DNA from: Heterocephalus glaber
Lineage: Eukaryota; Chordata; Mammalia; Rodentia; Bathyergidae
Assembly (NCBI RefSeq): GCF_000247695.1
Contig: NW_004624783.1
Location: 3,529,985 to 3,593,984, forward strand
Reading direction: 5' to 3'
DNA: 64,000 bases
The notes beneath the pieces were generated by a model, which ran no database searches, had not been told where the DNA came from, and saw only the letters and a program-made list of their open reading frames with translations. The stretch's first letter is position 1; each line of letters opens with the position of its first letter. Positions 13,451 to 25,254 of this stretch are shown here, piece after piece. A program made the translations under genes and the position numbers.

Positions 13451-13535
13451 TTTTTTTTGGTACCAGGGATTGAACTCGGGACCTTGCGCTTGTAAGGCAA
13501 ATGCCGGAACCACTGAGCTAAATCCCCAGCCCTAA
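13451..13535 (-). repeat. ID SINE (GGTACC-ending), reverse
   Basis: The reverse complement reads GGGCTGGGGATTTAGCTCAG..., then GGTTCCGGCATTTGCC, GTTCAATCCCTGGTACC and an A-tail. The insertion is flanked by a 13-bp target duplication, CCTTAATTACTTG (13437-13449) and CCTTCATTACTTG (13536-13548), with one mismatch. Confidence 0.92.
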
Positions 13536-13589
13536 CCTTCATTACTTGTGGAATGAAGAGATGAACAAATAAAAAGAAACTTAGAATGC

Positions 13590-13690
13590 CAGAGTGTTTG
13601 GTGCAGTGGTTTATTTAAATTGCTCGGTTGAAGAAACTGAGGCATGAAATAATTTAGCTAAGGTTAGCCCTGTGTAGTGGCAATGTTAAT
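13590..13690 (-). repeat. MIR fragment, reverse
   Basis: GAAGAAACTGAGGCATGAAATAA followed by TTAGCTAAGGTTAG and GAGTCAGGATTCCTGA fits the core of a reverse MIR. Confidence 0.6.
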
Positions 13691-13699
13691 GAGTCAGGA

Positions 13700-16590
13700 T
13701 TCCTGATTTAATTAGAAACTAAGTCAAGGAGGGGGAAAAAAAAACCCTGAGACTCTAATTAGTGAAGTTTCTAAAGCTCCTGGAATAAAACTAGAAATGG
13801 CAGAAAAAGCTCTGAATAGCTTTGTTTCTTTTATGAGAAATAGTGAAGATGGAATGAAAGGGTAATTACAAAAGCAGTTTATTAATTTTGCCTAGGTACC
13901 CAGGAGACAATGAGATTTTCAGGAAATGTGTCTTTTTAAAGATGGTAAGATTTGATGCTAGAGTTAAATATGGCTGTAAAAATTTTTAGTTTGCCCTGTT
14001 CTTTGTTAAAAAAAGAGAATGGTAGAAGAAACAGAAATTTCTTACAACTAGACTCAAAGCACTACTGAAAGGAGAAAGATGCTGCTAGTGTGTAGTGCAT
14101 TTGACTTTATTGAAGGGTATACATGTAGTCTCAGAAAAGCAAACATCTTTGGGCTTTAAGAGAGTCTGTCCTTCATTAGTTTGACTCTATATATCATAAA
14201 ATTAGAAAGGCTTAAATTAGGTAGAAGTTTATTTTTCTCTTATTTAATAAAAGTTTAGAGATGAGCCATTTAGGGCTGACATGATGGCTTCAGTATAATG
14301 AGACTTCAGGCACCCGTTGTTCCACTTCCCTACTCTTAATACAGAATTTCCCTCTTTTAAGGTCTACTCATGTTCCAAGATGGATGCTGGAGGATTGCAA
14401 ACTGGAAGAAAGAGATCAAGACCAAAAGCCTAAAAAGCAAATATGTCCAGCCCAGTCTGTGGGCTGAGATACAAAAAGATAGGGACAAGAAAAACTAAGA
14501 TACAAATATGAATATTCACAAATAGTTATTAGCAGAAATTTATGGGTACTCAAAATAAGTACCTATCCTTTTGAGCTCGGCACTTACACAAAACCAACAG
14601 CAATGCCGCAGTTTAGAGATACAGTTCAGCAGTGATCATTTTTCAGGTTCATGCATAAGTGTGTAGGCAAATTAGTGGAAAGTCAGGCTCTTTGGATTAC
14701 CTACAGAGCCAGTGGTTGTTGGCAGGAATGATAATGTGATTGAGAACCTCAGCCTTCCGAAAACAAAAACGAGGCTCTTTGCCAACTTCTGAACTTACGT
14801 TGTTCTATTGATAGAATCACCTCATTTTAGATGTTAAAAAGTGAGGCTGTTTAAATAATTCAAACCGTTCTTGGTGTACCTTTTAGAAACAATACTGGAT
14901 CTGACATACCATGAAGCTGAACCAATGTTGGCAATTTCCAAAGCGATTTAAATATTATCTTTGTTTTTCCTGTACTGTGGATAGCATTGTCCAGAGCAGG
15001 GGCCAGAAGGGAATGAAAGGGGAGAGTTAAGAGGCAGTGGAATCAAGGCTATGAATTTAAAAAGTTCTAGTAATAAAAGGTTCTGTAAGATGCCAGCTGC
15101 TCTACTCAGGGGTCCCTTGCTGAAAATTTCTTATTCCACGGTTCTGCCCACCTGTAACAGACTTCAGAATGTACCAAGACTCAGGAAGGTGAAAACTCAA
15201 ACCAGCCATTAGGCTTTCCAGTAGAAATTTTTTTTCAGGGAAAATACTAAAACTACTAAATTTGGACCGCTGGTGATTTTTTAAAAAAAATTCTGTAGCT
15301 CTTAAAATTGTAGTAAAAATATATAGTTACGTTGCCAAGTCAGTCTCTTGATTCTGTGTAATTCTTGTAAAAAGACAGGATGGTTGATGGGGCACAAACT
15401 CTTTGGCTACCTGATGCCATTGAGTAAATGACGTTTCAGGGTATCCATGCCTAGAATTTTGTCTGAGCTGAATTTAATGCAGTATCAAATTGGGTTTCTA
15501 CATGCTTGTTTTCACCTTGTGAGAGACATACGTACCTGCATCTAGCTGATTATGCATCGTAATATAGTTCCTGGGTAAGTGTTATTACAAAAAAGTATAA
15601 GACTGTTGCGAACATAGCTAATCAACAAAAAGAATGCTTTTCTGGGCATTGCTATTTATAGACCATAGACTTTTGAATTGGCTAGCCACAGAGAGTGACA
15701 TTTGTATTTGAGTGGGCTGTAAGAGGAGGAGAGAACTATGGTTGGTAACAGTAGTCATACATCCAGATCAGCTTATAAAGAAGAGAGCCATATGTTCAGC
15801 CAGTCTTCCCTCATCCAAAATCAGACTTGTTCCTTCTATATACCATTCACTCTGTGGAGTTGCATAATCCTTGAGTGGCAGGAGGAATGTTAGCACCTCT
15901 GAGAAATAGCTTCAGGCTACCAAAATTTAAATTGTACCTCGATCTGGTGTGTTACCTAGTTATGCCCTAGTTTCTATATGAAGCATTTTGTAAAAGAACT
16001 GCCAAGAGCTAATTAACATTTTTTTCTTGTGACCTTTATGATGTGTTCTTTACTTATGTGCTACATGTATGATCATGATAGTTACAAGAGAATAGAAATA
16101 AGATTCAGAATCTGAAAAAATACTTCAAGGACACGGTATGTGTGCATTTTTTCTTTTGATCTAATTTAGAGCTTGAAAGCAGATACTTTTCAAATCTAGC
16201 AGTAATGTGTGTCTGTGCATGTGCATTTTAATATATGTATTTCTAAAAGGAAGACATTCTGTAAGTGGAAAACGGCAGTGGATCACGCATTCAAAACTTG
16301 GGCCATAGCCAGCCCAAGGAAACTTGGGAATGATGCCCATTGTTGTTGATTCTCATTTCCTTGCCACACTTAGAAAACTTTCTTCTTGGATATCAGATGG
16401 CTAAATCCTCCACCCCCAACCACACCCACATTGGGAGTTTAAGGGAGATTGACAAGAAATACTGGAATACTTCCATCTGAGATCAGCCACACTGTTTTGT
16501 GCATGATTGTATGCCGTCACCTTAACTTTCGTGACAGCTATGATAAATTGACTCAATAAACACCCATTGCAAATTTCTTCATCACTTTCT
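13700..16590. other. Unrecognised intron sequence
   Basis: No exon, RNA gene or confidently assignable repeat was seen. Composition is the same as the surrounding intron. Confidence 0.4.
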
Positions 16591-16594
16591 TTAC

Positions 16595-16995
16595 TCTCAG
16601 TGAAAACCAAAATACTCAATTTCCCAGCCTCTTTTACAGCCAGGGTTTTGTATGATATATAATTCTGGCCAGAGAGCTCTAAGTGGAAATTTCTGGAGGA
16701 GGTTTCTCTCCCCACCTTTTACCACTCCCCTTCTTTAGGGTTTGGACATTATAACTGGAGATACAGTAGCTGTCTTGAAACCATGAAGACAAAAGCTAAA
16801 TGTTAAGGGGGCTGGCAAGGAAGAGAGAAAAGGCCCTAAGTATTTGGTTATATACTTTGGCAGCTACGTCCACCCTAGGTTTCCAGCATTTAAACATCTT
16901 ATCACATGAAAAAAAAGTAATAAATGCCTCACTTGTTTGGGCTACTTTTTGCAGCTTCCCCTTCCGGTTATTCTATTTCTGTGATTGAACACAAT
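16595..16995 (+). repeat. Probable old MaLR-type LTR (MLT1-like)
   Basis: The end region GCCTCACTTGTTTGGGCTAC, TTTTTGCAGC, TTCCGGTTATTCTATTTCTG resembles the 3' end of MLT-type LTRs (CTTGTTTAAGCCACT...TTCTGTTACTTGCAGC). Upstream, CTCAATTTCCCAGCCTC and TTCTGGCCAGAG also fit. It is strongly diverged and the limits are approximate. Confidence 0.4.
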
Positions 16996-17352
16996 TTTAA
17001 ACGATATCTGTGTCCTTTTTATGGCACTCCAGGCTGAAATGTCAACTTAAAGGGAGACATTTATCATCTAATCTTTATTATAATATTATTTCATGTATAT
17101 TAGAGTTGTCTCTCTGTCCTGTTTTACATAAGAGCAAAAGTTGAAGTGCAATTCAGAATTAGTGGTATCATTTTAACATATTTCAGTAAGTTTGTGTGTC
17201 AAGTAATGAATAGAACAAGATACCTGCCCCTGGGGAGTTTAGACATGCATGTTTGAGGAGACCCCCCTGGAAATCATATTGATGGTACAGAGTGATAAGT
17301 GCTTTGATAAAAGTTTGTGTTCTTTATGAAATGCAGAAAAAAGGTGAAATTC

Positions 17353-17806
17353 TGTTGTATTTTTGTATAACAAACCACCCCAAGCTTAGTGGCTTAAAAC
17401 ATCTACCATGTATTCACCTCTTGATTCTTCAGGTACCTAGTGTGGGCTATTGTCAGCTGGGACAGATCTGAGTTAGGCTGGGGTAGGCTGGGCTCTGTCA
17501 TGCCCATTTGGCTGAGGTTTGGCTAGTCCAGGATGTCCTCAGTTAGGATAACTTGTAATCTCTCCTACTCCGGCAGGCCAGCCTGGGATTATTGACACGA
17601 TACCTGGGCAGGGTTCTAAGAGAGAGGCCCAGCTTTAAAACTGGCGCATTGTCACTTGTGTGACATTCTGTTGGCCAGAGAAAGTCACAAGAATGTCCTA
17701 GATTCAGGAATGCTGAAGTACACTCCACCTTTTCAGGCTGACCAGCCCAGGGCATGAATAAGAAAAGAATAAAGGATTTTGGCCCTTTTTTGTAGTCTAC
17801 CAACAG
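17353..17806 (-). repeat. MaLR LTR (MLT1-like), reverse
   Basis: TTTTTGTATAACAAACCACC, AAGCTTAGTGGCTTAAAACA, GGCCAGAGAAAGTCACAAG, ACTCCACC and a terminal TTTTTTGTAGTCTACCAACA follow the reverse complement of an MLT1-type solitary LTR, which begins TGTGGTAGATTGCAAA. It is about 450 bp, near full length for the family. Confidence 0.7.
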
Positions 17807-18469
17807 GCTCTGAGAGCGTGGAAGCAGCAGTTTTCTTTAAATGATTTCATCTCACATTTAAAATATTCCAGATAATACCATGTTCTTTTTTATTAGCACT
17901 TAATAAAAAGTGATACATAAGTCATTAGTTGTGGAATCATTTTCCAATATTGGCAAATTCTTCTCTTATCATTTAAACTTTAGTTTAAAAATAACCCATA
18001 AGGAAGTGTCACTTTGAGGATAGAAAAGTTGCATATTGAAAAGTGTAGCATTGAATAGTGGTTGGATTTTTCTCGGATCATTTTAGGGAATTCTGTTCCC
18101 TCAAATGTCCCATGAGTAGAGTTCCTTGAGCATATCAGTTTGTGAATTAGCAACAGTGTTTCTTGGAGATTTGCATAATAAGAATTAAAGCTCAGGGAAG
18201 TCCTGGTATTGAAGTACTTTTGCTGTTTAAGTTCATTAATTGGATTTCACTGGTGATGAGGTAAAAGTTATTGGTTTGATTTCTATACAGGATAGTTAAT
18301 GCCATAGCCATTAACACTCTCAACAACAAACCAGCCATTGTCTTCACATTTCCCATTCACTTTAAGGAACAGAAAGATAAGCAGTGTAAGCAGTGATGCT
18401 TGATTTAATAGATGAAGAAACTTCTGTTCTTTAAAAGGTTAAATTTTTAAATGGTTTTTTAAAAAATTA

Positions 18470-18690
18470 CATAGACCCAGGTACTATTCAGAGAATTTTT
18501 CATGTACTGTCTTATTTAATATCCAGAGAATCCTGAAAGGTAATTTTTGGTACTATCCCCATTTTATAAATCTGAGGCAACTTTTGAGGTTAAGTAACTT
18601 GTTCTGTCCCATAAGGGTAGAGCCATGCTTTGGCATTCTAACAGCTAACATCTGGGTTCTTAGTCACCATGCCATGCTGCTAAGAATTGT
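18470..18690 (-). repeat. MIR SINE, reverse
   Basis: GGTACTATCCCCATTTTATA, ATCTGAGGCAACTTTTGAG, GTTAAGTAACTTGTTC and TTAGTCACCATGCCATGCTGC make a nearly full reverse MIR. Confidence 0.8.
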
Positions 18691-18825
18691 ATTGCTAAGT
18701 GCAGAATGCTGTGACAATATATTCATGTTTTAAATGAAAGATATTAAAAATGGTGTACAGTGGAGCAGTCTCACTCAGTTTGCTGCCTGTGTTTCCAGTA
18801 ATTGGCCCTTGCTGCCTCAGTTTGG

Positions 18826-18860
18826 AAGGTATAGACAATAAAAAGGTATAGACAATAAAA
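18826..18860. repeat. 17-bp tandem duplication
   Basis: AAGGTATAGACAATAAA occurs twice in tandem at a 17-bp offset with no mismatch. Confidence 0.85.
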
Positions 18861-19398
18861 ATGCCTGTTGTTTCCAGTGGTGTCTTGTCCTCTACTACAG
18901 GTGACAGAAACATCTCCCTAATGTGGAGAATTATATTGGTATTTTGGAGATAATTCACTTTGTAATAATTTAACTTGATAAAGAAAGGCTATATCAGATT
19001 TTTGATAGTGCTAAAATATCTAAAAAGATGCTCTCATTCTATTTTGAATTTATGAGGTCTAACTTTTCAAAGAAAAGCTTGATGAGAAACATGTTTTATT
19101 CTTATATCAATAATAGTTTCTATCTTAAAAGAATAAATTAATAAATCAGACCTTTAATATTTGATTTAAATCACATTTCACTGCCAACAAATCTGTACTA
19201 TCACCAGGCAAATCATGTCAAGAATTTTTCCTGCTGTTGATGGGCAACAAACTACAGAACAAGTATGAGTAGAGATGTTTTTAATTTTAGGCTGCTGAGA
19301 TCTTTACATGCATAGACTTGATAAGCCTTTATACAAAGTAAGACTCATTCATCAAAAGGCCACCTTACAAGGTCATGAGCATCTTTCTCCATGTCTTA

Positions 19399-19784
19399 AT
19401 CACTTTCTTGTCACTGAGACACAATGTCCAACACTCGCAAATTAAAGGAGGGTTTATTTTGGCTCACAGTTCGTAGAGGTTTCAGTCCATAGTCCACTGG
19501 GTCCAAGGCAGGGTGGCATGGCAGAGGGGCATCACAAAAGAGAAAAGCTTGTGGAATGGCAGCAGGAAGCACAGAGAGAGAGAGAGATGAAGGGAAGAGG
19601 ACAGGAGATACACTCTTCCAAGCCATGTCTGCAGTGACTCATTTCTTCCAGCAAGGCTTCATCTCCCAATGTCACATTTAGCTATAAATGCCCCCATGAT
19701 CTAATCACCTCCCAAAAGCCCCACCTCTTTGAGTGCATGGCATTTTAGAGGTGGAGGGGGACATCTACATATAAACCGTATCAC
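19399..19784 (-). repeat. Rodent-type MaLR LTR (MT/ORR-like), reverse
   Basis: TTTCTTGTCACTGAGACACA, GGAGGGTTTATTTTGGCTCAC, GTTTCAGTCCATAGTCCACT, GTGGAATGGCAGCAGGAAGC, GAGAGAGAGAGA and CACCTCCCAAAAGCCCCACC are the characteristic blocks of the rodent MT/MTE group read in reverse. A possible 5-bp target duplication ATCAC lies at 19399-19403 and 19780-19784. A second, independent copy is at 39083-39475. Confidence 0.75.
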
Positions 19785-19789
19785 TTCAC

Positions 19790-20980
19790 CTGTTGTTTTT
19801 AGTTCTCCTTTTAATATTACTTGGCAAGGATTTCTCCTTTACCCCGTACAATATAAGGACTTAATGTATCAACCAAATTCAAAGGGCTTATACATATACT
19901 CTCATTAGAAATGCAGACCTTATGTATTTGAGCCAAGTTTAGATAATATAATCAAAATACAACTGATACAAGTATGTACTACCAGAAATTGTAGTTTTAT
20001 TTGAATAATATAGTTACAGTGACATTAAAATAATAGTAACTATAATTAATAAACAATATAGTTACATGTATAATCTACTACTGTCTCAAGGCAACACAGA
20101 TAACAGAAGCAACCTTTCTGAAAATTTTTGTACTTGGATTTTCTCTTCCTCCAGGTAGGAACATTGTGGCATTACTAGGCAATGTGTAAAGCCAGAGTTC
20201 TTGGGATCAATTTGGGGTCCACCAGTGATTTGGAGACAATATTGACAAAATATTTGGAACACTTTTATAAAGACTATAGCTATATTTAATTACAGAAAGT
20301 GGTATTTGTTTCATTCTTCAAAAATACTGATTTTTTTTCAGTTTGAATGGCAAGCTAAATGGTATATTATTTTTTTATTATAAAAACCGAGTCATTTCCA
20401 CATTTAATATGTATTCAGAGTCATACGAGATATTTGTTTAAAATGTAGCTTCTTGGCTTGGTTTCATCTGCAGAGATGAAAGGTGTGGCCCGGGGCTCCA
20501 CATGTTACTAAACTCCAGAGGTAACTCTGAAGCAGATAGTACACAGGCCTTTGCCCAGGCGTTCACAAAATAGTAGTACAAGAGTTGGGGCTGCTTCCTA
20601 AAATCCCCTATGAGGCAGCCTGAGAGAAACCATTCACTCTTTTCCTGTTCTTCTACTCCTTGCAGGAGCTGGTCTGCCTCATCCACACGGCTATGGACAG
20701 TTAACTCTTTACAGTGATTCAGATCTCCCGCTGGCAGAGATTTAGGTCTATCCTTCTTTGGCTCTTTAACTTCCCCTCTTTTTCCAATCTTCTGTTTACC
20801 TCCTAATCACACTTCCTATTTCCTAATCAGACTGTGGGGAAATTTATACTTTCCTAAGAGGAGCTATCCAGTCTTTGTAGATTTTGTTTCAAAAGACTTT
20901 TCCTATGCTGCTATATAGTCTTCATACTTGAGTAAAAGAAGGAATGAAGGTTGTCATTTTATCAATAAAGTCTAAGTGTG
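19790..20980. other. Unrecognised intron sequence
   Basis: AT-rich sequence with no assignable element. The open frame at 20438-20686 (minus) has no recognised homology. Confidence 0.4.
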
Positions 20981-20989
20981 CAACAATGA

Positions 20990-21590
20990 CATTTAAAAAT
21001 TAATGCAGCATGTGAACGCCATAGTAACTATTGCTTTAGACATCAATGCATACACAAAAGTGATGGACAAAACTTTGAGAAACAGGATATTTGCATAAAC
21101 TCAAAGTATTTTCCACAAGAGATCATTTACAAAAGGAAAAATAGTAGCTTTGCTGTGGAGAAACCTTGTAGGCACCACATTAATCAAGTGATCAAATCGA
21201 AATTGTTAGACTTTCTACAAAACACCTGACCAGATTCTTCAGAAATATCAAGGTCATAAAAGACAAAGACTGAGGAGCTGTTACAGGTTAGAGGAGACTG
21301 AAGAGCCATGAAAATTAAATGCTACATGGGATCCAAGACTGGACCCTAGCACAGAAAAGGAACATTAGTGGGAAAAGACAAATTCTGTAGATTAGTTAAT
21401 AGCAGTCACTTCAACTACTAGTTGCTAGTGTTGTAACATTGCTAAGTTACTACTTTTGATGATTTACTGTGTTTAAGATGTTGACATGAACAAGAAGAGC
21501 TAGGTGATATATGGGAAGCCACTCCAAATTTTTTGCCCCTTTTCTGTAAGTCTTCAAGTTATTTTGCATGAAAAAGTTGAATAAAGTACA
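20990..21590 (+). repeat. Old L1 3' end (L1M type)
   Basis: GGAGAAACCTTGTAGGCACCAC, AATCAAGTGATCAAAT, ATCAAGGTCATAAAAGACAAAG, ACTGAGGAGCTGTTAC, AGGAGACTGAAGAGCCATG, AAATGCTACATGGGATCC and a terminal TTTTCTGTAAGTCTTCAAGTT follow the 3' untranslated region of mid-age mammalian L1 (L1MA/L1MB-like), sense strand, ending in an A-rich tail. Confidence 0.75.
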
Positions 21591-21599
21591 TTTGTTTAG

Positions 21600-23260
21600 T
21601 AACGTGTTCACATGGCTTAGTATTCAGGAATACTCCATTAGCCAACCTCTTGAGCATGTATCCACCCTAAACACACTTTCATGGTGTAGTCACACTAAAT
21701 CATTTGTTAATTAGCCCTTCATGGGCAAGGGCGGGTAACACAATTTTTGTATGTATTATGAACTATTTAAAATCAGTGTAATAGCTAGCTGCATGTTCAT
21801 ACCTCATTTTAAGGAATATATGTAGAAATGCAGTAAATCTCCCCTGTGTTCCTTTCCTTTGTGGTGTTCTGCCCCTTTTATCCTCTTTACTATCACAACA
21901 AAACTGGTGCCACTTGTATACAAACAGTGGAATTTGTTGCTTATTATTTTGCACCTTTCCAAACTTGAAATAAATTGCATCTGACCATATATTTTCAGCT
22001 GTTTTTATTATTCCATATATATGTGTATCAGCTGGATTCTTTTTCTCTACTGTGTCGGTTTCCACTGTATGAACACTAAGTACTTATCTATTCTCCCAGT
22101 GAAACATATGTTGAGGGTTTTTTTCATTTTGAATGAAAACTTTTCATTTTTAGAAGCATTTTCTGAAGTCAGAGGTCTTTGTTCTTTCTGAACTTCCATG
22201 ACAGCATCCATAATTTTTAACTTGGTACTTGTGGTCTTATTTTTATTTCTCTCATATCAAATGGAAGACTTCCTGAAGGCCTGATTTCCCAAAATGGACA
22301 TTATTGGATAATAAAGATCTAATTGTGGTGAATGAAGAAGTAAATACTTAAATGAACTAAACAGTAGCTAGTTGCATGTCTAGATTGTATTTGTGTTTAT
22401 TCTTTTAGTGTTTATATGGTGTTGCCTCCTGAGAATTTTGTTGTTGTTGTTGTTACAGAGATTTATGCAATGTGGTAAACTGGTCACTGAGGTGTAAGTC
22501 TCAAATCTAAATAAAGCATAGAACTTAAATTTGATATTACATGCTAAATTTGTAGGCAGCATGCCTCCTGGGAAATTTTGTTATGATTAGTCATGATTTT
22601 ACCTGCATTTGGTATTACAAAGAAGAGGGGTGCTCACAAATTTATATTATGGCAGAACTCTTGTTTTTATGCATCATTCTTTTTAGAAAACTTTATATTT
22701 ACTTCTGATCATTGAGAATTTGTACCCACAGTGCAATTCCCAAGTTAGTCATTTTCCTTCCAGTTATTTTATTTGGATGTTGATCTTACTCTGCAAAAAT
22801 ACTAGGTTGATTCCTACCACAGCTTGGGTAGAGATTAGTAGGAGTAGGTTAAGAACACTGGAAAGGAATCTGGGGGAGTTTGAACTACTTACTGAGGATC
22901 ACAGAACAGAACCAGAAACCAGATCTTTCGGCCCAGTCCTGTCCAGATGTTACACTTTCAGTGCTTAAAATAAGTGAAGGTATTAATCAAGATGTTATTG
23001 TTTTGCCAGCATCTTAATAGATAATTCAGTAATGTATTGTCCACTTAGGAGTAAATCACGGTAATTTGGGAGTTCTCATCATTGTTAGTGTAAGATTAGT
23101 AATTGCCTCTTTTGCTGCCCTCTTTATGAGAAAGGTTCAAAGAAAAGCTTAGCCAAACATTAAGGAAGCACATGTCATGGCTGGTGTGTATTTAGAAAGG
23201 AAGACAATCTTGTAAGTAAAGCTGATAGGGAGGTGTGACATAACTAAAAGTAAAACTATC
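21600..23260. other. Unrecognised intron sequence
   Basis: No exon or named repeat was identified. A short GTT microsatellite lies near 22439-22455. Confidence 0.4.
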
Positions 23261-23281
23261 TGAGAAGACAAATGGCTTTTT

Positions 23282-23372
23282 TTGTTGTTGTTTTTTTTGG
23301 TACCAGGGATTGAACTCGGGTCCTTGCGCTTGCGCAGCAGGCAGCGAAACCACTGAGCTAAATCCCGGGCCT
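23282..23372 (-). repeat. ID SINE (GGTACC-ending), reverse
   Basis: In reverse it reads GGGATTTAGCTCAGTGGTTTC, CGCAAGCGCAAGGACC, GTTCAATCCCTGGTACC and an A-rich tail with interspersed C. It is flanked by an exact 15-bp duplication GACAAATGGCTTTTT (23267-23281 and 23373-23387). Several CpGs are preserved, so it is young. Confidence 0.93.
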
Positions 23373-24597
23373 GACAAATGGCTTTTTGATCGCCTTAGAC
23401 TTACAAATGAATTAAAACCTCTCAGCATATAGACTGGGGCAGTTGATCACTCAAATTGCAATTCTTAAAAATGCAGAAGCAGTACACTTAGAATATTGTC
23501 TTTGTGTCAGAAATGCACCTTTGTGCTTGAAAATGATAAAAAATTACAATCGATCCCCACAGCTGTTCTGTTCATCTTTATTGATCAGTTGCAAGAAAGA
23601 TAAATCGTAGCCCAAATAAGATTATAGTAAATGTTAGCATCGTAGGGAACTACAGGTTGATAGAAAGCCATTCATCATCTCAAATGGTGACCTGTCCATG
23701 GCTCTAGCCACCCTGACTCTGCTGTCTAATCACATACCTATTGATTTTATCTACATTCTAGAAACCTGGATGTGACTGTCATTTGGGCAGCTCAGATTGT
23801 GAAATGCAAAGGAGTGGCTGATTTGAAGAGAATTTCATTTTCATTTTCTCATCAACCAATAATGATTTATTAGAAAATAAACTGCCCCAAGTCATGCTTG
23901 TGAAACCTGAGTGACTAGGGAACAAAGGCAACCAATAGACCGCTGTATTGTGTAGTGGTCTTTTGTACTGCCATGTATTTTGCAGGATATTTCATTGAGT
24001 GTGAAAGCTCGTGTGTTCATATAGGTCATCCATATAGTACGACTGGGTTCAAGGTAGTAAGTCAGAATAAATAAGTTTTAATTTTGCTGCCCTAAGAAAG
24101 GTATAATTTTGTCATTCCAACTTGGATTATGTTACTTATATGTTCATGTAGTAGTATAAACATTTTTTGTATTAAAATTATCAAAGTTTGTCACTTTGTT
24201 CTTACTGATTAATTTATTGTAAATTTTGATGCTCTTTGGGTTTTGTGGAGGTGATAGAACAAGTTCTATTCCATACAGGAACTTGAGAATAAACATATTA
24301 TGTAAAAGAAATAAGCCTTTAATATCCATGTTGGAACACTGATCTACTAGGCAAATGTCAATTCATGTGAATTTCATTGCTAGATCTCAAGCACTCCAGT
24401 CGTAGATTACAGATACCACAGGTCTAAGTAAAAAGTTTGGAATTTTCTTAGAAGGACCAAATGATGAATTATAACTATGAAAATTTACTCTGTAATTATG
24501 ATATATCTGCAATGGTGCTGTTATTTAAATGAATAATCTTGCATGTATTTCATGTCACTTTTGCAAGAAAAATTCCTACTGTGTGAGTGACAGAAAA

Positions 24598-24616
24598 TAT
24601 ATATATATATATATAT
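24598..24616. repeat. (AT)n microsatellite
   Basis: About nine AT dinucleotides abut the poly(T) start of the reverse L1 fragment and may have been part of the target site. Confidence 0.85.
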
Positions 24617-24620
24617 TTTT

Positions 24621-24828
24621 TTGTATATCCTTTTATTGGTACATTTTAGGTGTACAATATAATGACATTCATCATTGGAGATATGCACCTTTACATACTC
24701 TCTTGGTTCTTATTTTTTCCCTCTTCCCCTGACCTCCCTTCAATCCCTCCATCCCTCCCTATTTACAAAGACTTTGTTTCCTTTTTTTCATTTTCTCATA
24801 TTAATTCCATTCCCTTCTTTGGCGGGGG
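24621..24828 (-). mobile_element. L1 3' end, antisense, next to the CHCHD3 exon
   Basis: In reverse this is the tail of the same L1 family as the copies at 28648 and 50624. It contains TTTTATTGGTACATTTTAGG, the GTACAATATAATGAC block, CTTGGTTCTTATTTTTTCCC and a C/T-rich run that is the complement of the L1 polypurine tract. Only the last ~200 bp of the 3' UTR inserted. A likely 12-bp target duplication, ATATATATTTTT, is at 24609-24620 and 24829-24840, though it is low-complexity. The insertion ends 80 bp before the CHCHD3 exon. Confidence 0.85.
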
Positions 24829-24875
24829 ATATATATTTTTGAAATTGCAATTTTTCCACACCTTTTATCTTCTTG

Positions 24876-24908
24876 GGTACTGAACACTTTATCAATCTTT
24901 ATCCACAG
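24876..24908 (+). promoter_or_regulatory. CHCHD3: 3' splice site of the CHCHD3 exon
   Basis: The acceptor reads ATCTTTATCCACAG before the exon. The pyrimidine tract is modest and interrupted by A residues. The best branch-point candidate is the A of TACTGAAC at about 24883, some 26 bases upstream of the exon, which is a normal distance. A second AG occurs at 24909-24910, but using it would break the CHCHD3 frame. Confidence 0.8.
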
Positions 24909-24979
24909 AGTTCAGAGTTCTACAAAGTTACCACTGAGCAATATCAGAAAGCTGCTGAAGAAGTAGAAGCGAAGTTCAA
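24909..24979 (+). CDS. CHCHD3: CHCHD3 (MIC19) internal coding exon
   Basis: This is an internal exon of CHCHD3/MIC19, an inner-membrane-associated subunit of the mitochondrial MICOS complex. MICOS shapes crista junctions, and MIC19 binds MIC60. Read from the first base in frame 0, the exon gives 23 codons starting SSEFYKVTTEQYQ and ending in EEVEAKF, plus two bases (AA) of a split Lys codon. From memory of the human protein this is about residues 152-175 of 227: the charged, helical stretch immediately before the C-terminal CHCH (twin CX9C) domain. The only difference I recall is Lys for Arg after FY. An AG acceptor precedes base 24909 and GTAAGT follows base 24979, so the exon is 71 bp and enters in phase 0 and leaves after two codon bases. 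Preceding and following exons were not found in this window. A retrocopy is ruled out because genuine intron sequence and both splice sites flank the match. Confidence 0.93.
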
Positions 24980-24985
24980 GTAAGT
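24980..24985 (+). promoter_or_regulatory. CHCHD3: 5' splice site of the CHCHD3 exon
   Basis: GTAAGT immediately follows TTCAA, a near-consensus U1 binding site at its intron positions. It splits a Lys codon after its second base. The in-frame read-through codon would be TAA, so the reading frame itself supports splicing here. Confidence 0.88.
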
Positions 24986-25254
24986 TTTTAGTACGGTTAT
25001 AATTAGACTGTCCTTACCCAAATGAAAGCCCAGTTTTGTTGCTTTCTGAAGATAGATGTGTTATGTGGCACTCTGGAATATTTGGATGTGTTTTGGAGTG
25101 GCTGAGATACGACCATATTATCTGCTGTTCTGCAATTCAAATAAAACAAAGCATTTGATGAAAGCTTACTGCAACTCAGTCTGTTTTTTGAACTAAGGGA
25201 AAATTGAAAGCAATAGTAATAGATTTTCATTTGGAATAATATATAAGGTAGAGT

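Larger units (their letters stand above)
1..24908 (+). other. CHCHD3: Intron of CHCHD3 upstream of the exon (partial)
   Basis: This is inferred from the single exon at 24909 and the sense strand it defines. No upstream CHCHD3 exon was seen by reading; the next would encode the segment ending ...QLARLEER. Large introns are known for this gene in other mammals. Most of the sequence is AT-rich, with the repeat copies listed separately. The intron is open at the left edge of the window, and the GC-rich minisatellite at 1-650 could be deep within it. Confidence 0.75.

Noticed and set aside
13451..13535. tRNA-like sequences (TAGCTCAGTGG, GTTCGATCC-like) at the ID loci
   Set aside because: They carry A-tails, end in GGTACC and are bracketed by target duplications, so they are SINEs rather than tRNA genes.
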